Below are positions 19,828 to 26,408 of a stretch of DNA of 64,000 nucleotides, in pieces. Below the pieces are notes generated by a model. It did not search any database. It was not told where the DNA came from and saw only the letters and a list, made by a program, of their open reading frames with translations. Position 1 is the first letter of the stretch; each line of letters begins with the position of its first letter. The position numbers were made by a program, and so were the translations under genes. This DNA is from Bin25 sp026709415 (lineage in GTDB: Bacteria; Bacteroidota; Bacteroidia; Flavobacteriales; Flavobacteriaceae): positions 620,001 through 684,000 of the forward strand of contig OZ241330.1 in assembly GCA_965200045.1 (NCBI GenBank), read 5' to 3'.

Positions 19828-20514
19828 CTAACCAACATCCCAATCACTTATATCTTGGTTGAATGAAATGGTAACACTAAACATTTCACTCATATCGGTT
19901 ACACTACTTGTATCCCAGTTACTTATACTTAGGTTAAGTAAACTTGCCTCATAAAACATCCTGCTCACATCCGTCACCAAAGAAGTAATCACCATTGATA
20001 CATTTCGGCTGTCTTGAACCATATTTCTCAACATTTTCTCATCCACAATTGTATATCTGTTCAACTCAAATTGTAGTTTTTCCTACACTAAACTCTTTTT
20101 TTTCATCCGATAGGTTGGGATATAGCATAATGATGGCTCCATTTTCATGTTTAATGAATCGTTCATCATGGGCAAAAAATGAAGCCAAGTTTGTGAAGTA
20201 AGACTCCAATTTTGCCATCGTGTCTTGAAGTTCTTTGATTTGTTATTTTAATGCTTCTAATTCTTTTTTTCGTCATGGCTTAGTTCGTTGATATTGATTT
20301 CCAAATTAGTTAGCAACGTATTGGTCTGTCCGTCGCTATCTTTTGGCCATGCGTTTGTCATAGACTTTAGAAGGGTTAATCTTTTTTAGGTTTGACACTT
20401 GATTTTGTCATTCGGTTTTTTTTCAATACTAGGTAAATTGCCTTTTGGATTTTCAGTGTAGCAAAACAATAACACAACAACCAACCATGAAATACTCCAA
20501 TTCAGTGGTTTTTA
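19828..20514 (-). pseudogene. Decayed DUF285 (BspA-like) surface lipoprotein, copy A
   Basis: Reading the minus strand in pieces restores a lipoprotein. A KPLNWSISWLVVVLLFC signal has its Met codon degraded at 20512-20514. It is followed by a TENPKGNLPSIEKK linker, then a predicted coiled coil (KIKELQDTMAKLESYF), a HENGAIIMLYPNLSDEKK segment, and finally a DUF285 module (YTIVDEKMLRNM ... FNQDISDWDVG), open as a 78-codon frame at 19828-20064. Lesions seen: lost start, an in-frame TAA after KCQT, a shortened A run near 20265 that shifts the frame, a TAA inside the coiled coil, and a frameshift just before RYTIVDE. It is paralogous to the copy at 22533-22969 (shared MKPLN start and YTIVDE[KD]ML). 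Confidence 0.7.
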
Positions 20515-20669
20515 TCATCAGTTTCAATTTTTGGGATATGCGAAGAAATTAAAGAGATAAGATGGCTACGTTCAACCTATTAACGCAACATAATTCCATG
20601 TCGATGGGATCTTTTTCAAGGGATTAAGATTTATACTGACTTCCTTCGCTTTCGATATTTGGGAATTTA

Positions 20670-20846
20670 TTACTTAAACCTTACTCCTGTAATAAGAACT
20701 GCACCAACTCCCATAACCCATCTGACATTGGTTTTATTGGTTTCTATTCTTTTATCCATTCCATTAATCGGCTCTTCTATATTCTTAATCCTATCTAATA
20801 TCTCTTCATCTCTTTTATTTCCATTGTTACCGTTGTCGTATAGGGT
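20670..20846 (-). pseudogene. Fragment of a small coiled-coil/single-TM protein
   Basis: A 59-codon open stretch on the minus strand, bounded upstream by a stop codon with no usable start. It encodes a charged helix (KRDEEILDRIKNIEEPINGM) followed by ETNKTNVRWVMGVGAVLITGV, a short hydrophobic tail. The pattern of coiled coil plus C-terminal TM segment resembles small XhlA/holin-associated-type proteins, but similarity is only architectural. Probably the 3' remnant of a lost gene. The plus-strand frame over the same bases is its shadow. Confidence 0.4.
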
Positions 20847-20884
20847 TTAATAACTTTTTTAAGTCATTTATAGTGAATTATATT

Positions 20885-21050
20885 CTTTCGCAATTTATTA
20901 GTTCATGAAAAGAGGCATATTTAGACAGATAAAAACATGTGGGCTCTTGGGAGAGAGACCATACCTAAAAACGGACACCAAGTATTGATAAGACCAATGA
21001 TCTCTTGGTATGATGGGCTGATACAACGAAGTGTTTAAGGGTTAATAGGT
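20885..21050. repeat. Left arm of a long imperfect inverted repeat flanking mntA-hepT
   Basis: About 165 bp whose two ends are well conserved, in inverted orientation, at about 21838-22010. The outer block (20889-20932, containing TTCATGAAAAGAGGCAT and TTTAGACAGAT) matches the reverse complement of 21963-22005. The inner block (21009-21050, containing ATGATGGGCTGATA and GTGTTTAA) matches the reverse complement of 21846-21890. By eye the blocks are roughly 75-85 percent identical; the centre is diverged. The arms bracket the toxin-antitoxin pair almost symmetrically. I find no transposase. Confidence 0.65.
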
Positions 21051-21132
21051 TACCATAATATACAAATCCCCAAAAGGGATGCATGTATTACATTTACATT
21101 CTCGAATCAAACGAGTTCAAAAACAATAAATC

Positions 21133-21465
21133 ATGTTAACTAAAAAACAGCAAGAAATTATTATTGAAGAAATGAATCCTTACAAACCTGTGAAAATTGG
21201 TGTTTTTGGTTCGGTTGCACGAGGCAATCAGAGTGAAACAAGTGATATTGATTTATTGTACTCGTTCAGCGAGGCCTGTGGTTTGAATTTTATTACGATG
21301 ACTGACAATTTAGAACGAAGATTAAAGAAAAAAGTCGATTTGATGAGTTTTGATTTTATGAATCCATATTTAAAAGAATCGATATTAAAAGAAGCTATTA
21401 TTTTTTACGATAAAAGTAGTGAAAGAAAAACAAGACACTATCATTTGTTATCACATTCAAGATAG
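21133..21465 (+). CDS. mntA: MntA-type nucleotidyltransferase antitoxin
   Basis: Minimal nucleotidyltransferase. It shows the pol-beta signature G26-S27-x-x-R-G followed by S37-D38-I-D40 (FGSVARG, SDIDLLYSF), so it keeps the two metal-binding aspartates. In type VII systems this protein inactivates the HepT toxin by adding AMP units to the tyrosine of the toxin's active-site motif. At 110 aa the size is normal. Its 3' end overlaps the hepT start by 47 bp. It stands alone with its partner in a decayed region and is AT-rich compared with the housekeeping genes around it (judged by eye). Intact reading frame. Confidence 0.88.
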   Translation: MLTKKQQEIIIEEMNPYKPVKIGVFGSVARGNQSETSDIDLLYSFSEACGLNFITMTDNLERRLKKKVDLMSFDFMNPYLKESILKEAIIFYDKSSERKTRHYHLLSHSR

Positions 21466-21790
21466 AATTAATAAGATAAAACATTTATTAAAAAGTATAA
21501 CCAATTATGATTTATTTATCAAAGATTGGGTTCGTCAATATGCTATTTTAAAAGCAATGATTGATATTGGTGAGGCTTCTAATGATCTATCTGAAAAAAC
21601 ATACAACATGGTATCCCACATTGAATGGGGTAAAATTGTAGGAATGCGAAATAAAATATCTCATGGCTATGCTACTGTAGAATTAGATATTGTATGGGAT
21701 GCGGTTCAAAAAGAAATTCCTATATTAGAAGAGGCTATTGAAGAACTAATCCAAAAATTAAAAATAGATAACAAAAACTCAAATGAATAA
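21419..21790 (+). CDS. hepT: HepT-like HEPN ribonuclease toxin (DUF86)
   Basis: HEPN-fold RNase toxin partner of MntA. The R-X4-H-X-Y active motif is R77-N-K-I-S-H82-G-Y84, intact including the tyrosine that MntA would AMPylate. All-helical composition and 123-aa length fit the family. The proposed start is GTG at 21419, giving a 47-bp overlap with mntA; a slightly later start is possible but would remove helix 1. The pair is bracketed by inverted-repeat arms (20885-21050 and 21838-22010). Confidence 0.88.
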   Translation: MKEKQDTIICYHIQDRINKIKHLLKSITNYDLFIKDWVRQYAILKAMIDIGEASNDLSEKTYNMVSHIEWGKIVGMRNKISHGYATVELDIVWDAVQKEIPILEEAIEELIQKLKIDNKNSNE

Positions 21791-21837
21791 GGAATTAAAA
21801 AATAATTGGATGTTGCTTTTTCTTTTTATGGGCTTTG

Positions 21838-22010
21838 AATCTTATGCCCCATAAGCCTTTAAACACCTTGCTATATCAGCCCATCATTCCTGCGAATCAC
21901 CGGTCTTACAAACACGCTATGTCTTTTTGATGTATGGGTTGCAGACCAGAAACCGATATCCTTTAATCTGTCTAAAGATGCCACTTTTCACGAACCAGTA
22001 AATTACAAAA
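21838..22010. repeat. Right arm of the inverted repeat flanking mntA-hepT
   Basis: Reverse complement of the left arm at 20885-21050 in its two terminal blocks: TATCAGCCCATCAT/TTAAACAC near 21850-21890 and ATCTGTCTAAAGATGCC/CACTTTTCACGAACC near 21966-22000. It starts about 50 bp after the hepT stop. No protein-coding sense is evident in either arm. Confidence 0.65.
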
Positions 22011-22193
22011 AGATATAATCCCTCGTTTATATCCTATTTAGTGGCTAGTTGGTCTTTCATTCATCTATGTTTATTTCAAATTTTTAAAATATTGCCATGC
22101 TTCCCCTCCCCTTATTTCTTTAGAATTCTAGTATCGGATTGAATCTAGACAACCTAGTTGCGAAGTTAGCATTTATTCGATGTCAAAACTTTA

Positions 22194-22290
22194 CTATAAT
22201 GCTACTTGAGCTAAAGGTGGGGATAAATTCAACGAGCCATTATATGTCGGGTTAGAGCCCATCATATTTACCAAGTCAAGCGTTTTGGTG
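22194..22290 (-). pseudogene. Protein-tail fragment, copy 1 (FTKTLDLVNMM...)
   Basis: The minus strand encodes FTKTLDLVNMMGSN followed by a Gly/Ser/Leu/Pro-rich tail and a stop. A diverged version (FSKTLELAYMLSSK, then NSSLAPPF and a stop) occurs at 23263-23361. Two related tails in a stretch without intact genes suggest remains of duplicated genes. I do not recognise the parent family. The surrounding 22011-22193 and 22300-22530 show no intact gene. Confidence 0.35.
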
Positions 22291-22532
22291 AAGGAGGCGT
22301 CTTGACGATTATTATTAAGTTTGTCAATGGCGTTATTTGGACCACTATGAACACAAGACGTCTGTCCGTTGTCGGGTACCTCGTACACGGATTCTCAAGG
22401 CATCCAATCACTTTAAGTTCCCCCGGGCTAAAGCAGGCCATTGGTATACTTTCAAGTTTGAAACTCGAGTGATCGAGCCTCTTCAAGGCAGCAAAATCGA
22501 TTCTATCCTGAACTGTGTGGATAGAACCATTA

Positions 22533-22969
22533 TTAATTCAGATTTTGTGGGTTGCAATTCTCAAAATTTGGTAAAAACTCATCAGGTAGCTTATTGCCAA
22601 AAGAAGTACACGTTTTTACCTCTTTTACATCCCAACTACTTATATCTTGGTTAAAGGAACTAGCACCATAAAACAAAACATCCATATTAGATACTAATGA
22701 AGTTACAGCTAAGCAGACATCAGCATTATCTTTAATCATTTGTCTCAACATATCCTCATCAACAATTAGTATGTTTTCCCTTCAAAATCTATTCGTTTTC
22801 CAATTAAATTATCCTGGACGGATTGAGGATTTATTGTAATTGTTATTCCATGGTTATGTTTCATTAAAGTATCACTTTTTATATCGTCATTGGAACAAGA
22901 TGCTGAAACAAAAACAATTTTTATTGCAAACAATAAGTGTCTTATAAAGTAAAAATTTAAGGGTTTCAT
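22533..22969 (-). pseudogene. Frameshifted DUF285 (BspA-like) surface lipoprotein, copy B
   Basis: The 5' part (22766-22969) encodes a lipoprotein signal ending VSASC followed by NDDIKSD and a HNHGITITINPQSVQDN segment, and stops right after FEGKTY. The 3' part (22533-22751) continues in another frame as IVDEDMLRQM ... FYGASSFNQDISSWDV and ends NFENCNP, the usual C-terminus of short DUF285 lipoproteins. Between them TACTAATTG needs one more base to read Tyr-x-Ile-Val, so a single 1-nt deletion with an immediate TAA breaks an otherwise complete gene of about 143 codons. Paralogue of copy A. Confidence 0.75.
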
Positions 22970-23262
22970 GTATAAGTTATTAATCGGTTGGAGTTTTTGT
23001 TATAGTAAAACCACATTGAATAAAAATCTAGCAGAAACCTACTGGAACGAACCAAAATTTGGGAATACTCCGATTGTGTCGACCTAGACTGTGTAAAAGG
23101 TTTTAAGTCTAAGTTCTTAGTATAGAGAAAGAAATTACCCCTTAGAAGAAGTTGGATTGATGATTCTACCCCCCCCCATTTTTTTGAATATCAGTTTAAT
23201 CGGATTGCGGTTTAAAACTGTGGGGAAATGTAGCGTTTTTTTATTAATTCAAAATATTGCTG

Positions 23263-23361
23263 TTATTTTTTTAAGCTAAAGGGGGGAGCTAACGAGCTAT
23301 TACCAACATCGGGTTTGGAACTCAGCATATAAGCCAATTCAAGTGTTTTGGAGAATGTAAA
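23263..23361 (-). pseudogene. Protein-tail fragment, copy 2 (FSKTLELAYML...)
   Basis: Diverged second copy of the fragment at 22194-22290: same KTL[DE]L core, same Pro-rich end, stop codon at the equivalent position. No open frame continues upstream. The stretch 22970-23262 contains no gene; it holds a run of nine C (23169-23177), unusual in this AT-rich segment and a possible sequencing or assembly weak point. Confidence 0.35.
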
Positions 23362-23499
23362 TTGAAGTAATAAAACCAAAGCGATGTAAAGAGTTGCTTA
23401 GACCACGAGCTATAAATGGCCTTCAACTAAATGATTTTCTGAAATAATGAATTGAAAATAGCAGATATTCTATACTAAAAAGTGATAGGCCTTAAAAAA

Positions 23500-24927
23500 T
23501 CAAGAAATCTGATTTTTCCATTGTTGGTATGCTTCCAATGCCTTATGTCTTCCTATGGATAAGTCAATGATGGGCATGGGATAATCTCCACTAGGGGATA
23601 ATTTCCAACTTTTGGGGATGGCCCTGAAATAATCTAAAGCTTGTGGTGGCGGTTGATGATTTATTTCTGCAATCCATTGATGACAATAGTAACCGTTTTT
23701 GTCAAAGCGTTCTCGCTGAAGGAGAGGGTTAAAGACTCTAAAATAAGGGGCTGCATCAGGGCCACATCCTGCAACCCACTGCCATCCCAAGGCATTAGAT
23801 GCAGGGTCCCAATCAATCAAATGTTCTTCAAACCATTGGAGACCGATTTTCCAATGCTTTAAAAGATGCTTGGTCAAAAAACTGGCCACAATCATGCGCA
23901 CCCGATTGTGCATCAATCCAGTGGTATAGAGCTCTCTCATGCCAGCATCAACGATCTCAATGCCAGTCAGTCCCCTTTGCCACGCCGTTACCACTCGATC
24001 GGATTCATCCGAACACCAAGGAAAATGATTCCATGACTCACGCCAATTTTGATTCAGGATATGGGGTGTGTGCCAAGCCAAATGATATCCAAATTCTCGC
24101 CAAACCAATTCCTTGGCAAAAGTTTCAGCGCCAAGGTTTTGATCCCAACCATACTTTTGAGCTGCATACCAGCAGTCCCATGGTGAGATTTCTCCATAAG
24201 TCAGGAATGGTGATAGTTTCGAGGTGACATGATGATTCGGAAAGTCTCGATATTTTTTATAATCACTCATCGAGTGCTCGACGAACTCTTTGAGTCTGTT
24301 TTGAGCAGCAGATTCGCCGATGGACGTATACTTTTCCAAGATAGGGGCACTATGTTGCATGTTTTTTCCCATATTCCAATCATCCAAATGTTCACTTTTG
24401 GGCCAAATCGTATTTTGTGGTAGTTCGGTGGGTGGCGAAAATGGCTTGGGAACATCTTGATTCTTGACATTTTTCCAAAAAGGAGTATATACTTTAAAAA
24501 AACCACCTGAGATGGTTTTGGCTTGATTTGGTTCAAACAATAAATGACCTATAAAAGTTTGATAGGTAATACGCGCTTGATCCAATCCAGACATCACGAT
24601 CTGATCTCTTTGGAAATTGGTAGGATCATACAATCGATTCCACCATATCTCGGAGGCCTTGGTTTCCTTGGCTAAGGCTAATAAAACGGTGAGCGCGTTC
24701 CCTTTTCGAAAAACAATTTTTGAACCAAGAGATTTTAATGATTGATCAAAAGATTCCAATCCTAAAGATAATCTCCATTTTGAGCCACTTCCAAGAGAAT
24801 CGATGATATCATCATAGATGAAAACAGGAATGAGAGGAATGTTTTGCCCAATAGATTTTTGAAGAACAAGATTCGAAGAGAGTCTTAAGTCCCTCCTGAT
24901 CCAATATATAATGGCTTTTTTCAACAT
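23500..24927 (-). CDS. phrB: Deoxyribodipyrimidine photolyase (class I CPD photolyase type)
   Basis: Light-driven repair of cyclobutane pyrimidine dimers. The N-terminal antenna domain starts WIRRDLRLSSN (about 10-130). The C-terminal FAD domain contains LVWREFGYHLAWH, WQRGLTGIEIVDAGMRELYTTG, HNRVRMIVASFLTKHL, DWDPASNALGWQW and the class I hallmark AGCGPDAAPYFRVFNP. The ATG at 24927 (475 aa) matches the usual start MLKKAIIYWIRRDL; the frame could extend to 24969 with an alternative codon. An adjacent antenna-chromophore gene is absent. (6-4) photolyase and DASH cryptochrome signatures are not seen. Confidence 0.93.
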   Translation of the reverse strand: MLKKAIIYWIRRDLRLSSNLVLQKSIGQNIPLIPVFIYDDIIDSLGSGSKWRLSLGLESFDQSLKSLGSKIVFRKGNALTVLLALAKETKASEIWWNRLYDPTNFQRDQIVMSGLDQARITYQTFIGHLLFEPNQAKTISGGFFKVYTPFWKNVKNQDVPKPFSPPTELPQNTIWPKSEHLDDWNMGKNMQHSAPILEKYTSIGESAAQNRLKEFVEHSMSDYKKYRDFPNHHVTSKLSPFLTYGEISPWDCWYAAQKYGWDQNLGAETFAKELVWREFGYHLAWHTPHILNQNWRESWNHFPWCSDESDRVVTAWQRGLTGIEIVDAGMRELYTTGLMHNRVRMIVASFLTKHLLKHWKIGLQWFEEHLIDWDPASNALGWQWVAGCGPDAAPYFRVFNPLLQRERFDKNGYYCHQWIAEINHQPPPQALDYFRAIPKSWKLSPSGDYPMPIIDLSIGRHKALEAYQQWKNQIS

Positions 24928-24998
24928 CAAATGTTCTGTTTCATTATCACAGAGAATGTTCAAACACAATAGACCCCAAATTTTTCTTCATAAACAAC

Positions 24999-25023
24999 AA
25001 AGGCTCGGAACTTCCGAGCCTTT
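24999..25023. terminator. Strong hairpin terminator between susD and phrB
   Basis: Perfect 12-bp inverted repeat AAAGGCTCGGAA / TTCCGAGCCTTT around a single central base. On the minus strand it is followed by a T-rich tail (TTTGTTGTTT). It lies 37 bp after the susD stop and 72 bp before the phrB start, so it should end the susCD transcript and insulate phrB. Confidence 0.8.
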
Positions 25024-25060
25024 GCTGATTAATTATATTAAAGACTGTAATATCTTGAAT

Positions 25061-26401
25061 CTATATCGGAGGATCATTAGGCGTGTTTGGGTTATTTTGT
25101 CTTTCACTGCTAGGGTAAGGATAAAAATTCCGATTACGTTCTTCCGTAAACACTTGTGACGTGCCACTAGGGGCAGGTCGATTAAATCGTCTACTGTCTT
25201 CCAAACTCATCCCAGTGAGATATAATTCAGCTCTTCGATTTTTATAGATTTCGTCTAATACGTCATTCTGCGATGTTCCTCCATTATAGGCTGGTAAACC
25301 AGCATTGACGCCAAAGAGATCATCTGTATCGGTCAATACTTCGTTTAATGCGCTAATGGCCTCTGAAACACTACCCGATCTGACGGAGGCTTCTGCAATA
25401 ATCAGATGCATTTCATCAGGCAGATAAATGGGAATGGGGCCACTTGAGGTCGTAAAAAACCCTGTTAGAGCAACCACTTCATAACCATTAGGATTGGAGA
25501 CCTCACCCAAATCCTGACTTGGATTAAGATAAAAAGCGATACGTCCATCAGCATCATGGAGAGCCAAAGAAGCGGGTAAACCAAACTGTACTCTTGCTTT
25601 GAAGTTGGGGGCGGTACTGTTGGCTCGAGCCCAAATAGGATTGGTCGCATTGGCCGTATAAGTGAATTCAGATTTTTTCGACACATCGACTGATCGAGCC
25701 GCTGCAATCGCTTGAGCATAATTGCCCGCAAAGAGATGATATCGTGCCGAAATGGCATTAATAGCACTTGGTAGGTCATAGTGCCCTTGTGTGATTTCAT
25801 CGATAAACTCCTGAGAAGGTGGTGTCGAAAGAGCTGCACTTGCTTCTGAAAGCAATTCAATCGCTCGCGCAAAACCTTCCAATCGAGGAACGAAGGTGGC
25901 GTCACCATCACTTCCTGACGCTAGAATCACGTTCTCATAATTTTGGGCAAGAGTCCCAATAGCTAATGCTTTAAAGAATTTAGCGTGGGCTGTTAAACCA
26001 CTGATGGTTCCTGCAGAAAGGTCGACCCCATCAATGTTTGCTTCAATTTGTTCTGCAGTTTTTATAACACGAGCCATCGTGAACCATAGGCCTTCAACAT
26101 TGGCGTTTTCATTGGGCAACCCTGAACCACCATCTTCCAACTCAATCATGTTCTGAAAAGTAGTGGTGATTCCCACTTCACGTGCACTAATGGCTGGGGT
26201 TTCGATAATCCATCGAACACCAGTAGTGGAATAAATTTGTTGCAATCCAACGGCAGCAGCGATGACGCCCTCACGAGTGGTGTATACCAAATCTTCAGAA
26301 ACCGAATTAGGGTTCGAAAATTCAGTTTCACAGGATATAGAAAGGGCTGCAAATACAATGGATACTAAAAAATATTTTGAATGTCTCATTTTTTTCATCA
26401 T
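25061..26401 (-). CDS. SusD/RagB-like outer-membrane nutrient-binding lipoprotein
   Basis: Surface lid protein that captures the substrate for its SusC partner. The lipoprotein signal ends ALSISC (Cys about 23 from the chosen start), followed by a helical TPR-like SusD body and the typical C-terminal region DEIYKNRRAELYLTGMSLEDSRRFNR and ending NNPNTPNDPPI. The start is set at ATG 26401 (ATG 26398 equally good), 7 bp after the susC stop; a longer frame would run into susC. Specificity is unknown: no enzyme gene is adjacent. The RxF[NG]R segment before the C-terminus is typical of RagB/SusD members found in pairs without PUL enzymes. Confidence 0.9.
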   Translation of the reverse strand: MMKKMRHSKYFLVSIVFAALSISCETEFSNPNSVSEDLVYTTREGVIAAAVGLQQIYSTTGVRWIIETPAISAREVGITTTFQNMIELEDGGSGLPNENANVEGLWFTMARVIKTAEQIEANIDGVDLSAGTISGLTAHAKFFKALAIGTLAQNYENVILASGSDGDATFVPRLEGFARAIELLSEASAALSTPPSQEFIDEITQGHYDLPSAINAISARYHLFAGNYAQAIAAARSVDVSKKSEFTYTANATNPIWARANSTAPNFKARVQFGLPASLALHDADGRIAFYLNPSQDLGEVSNPNGYEVVALTGFFTTSSGPIPIYLPDEMHLIIAEASVRSGSVSEAISALNEVLTDTDDLFGVNAGLPAYNGGTSQNDVLDEIYKNRRAELYLTGMSLEDSRRFNRPAPSGTSQVFTEERNRNFYPYPSSERQNNPNTPNDPPI

Positions 26402-26408
26402 AACAAAT

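Noticed and set aside
20659..20850. 63-codon hydrophobic plus-strand frame
   Set aside because: It is the reverse of a more protein-like minus-strand frame (charged coiled coil plus TM), so it is treated as a shadow.
20885..22010. Integron attC sites around mntA-hepT
   Set aside because: The arms are inverted rather than direct and lack matched RYYYAAC/GTTRRRY ends; no integrase is near.
22337..22654. 105-codon plus-strand frame in the decayed region
   Set aside because: Overlaps DUF285 copy B and the unrecognised minus-strand fragments; no family resemblance and odd composition.
23169..23177. Run of nine C as a phase-variation tract
   Set aside because: It lies in no open frame and not before an intact gene; more likely neutral or an assembly weak point.
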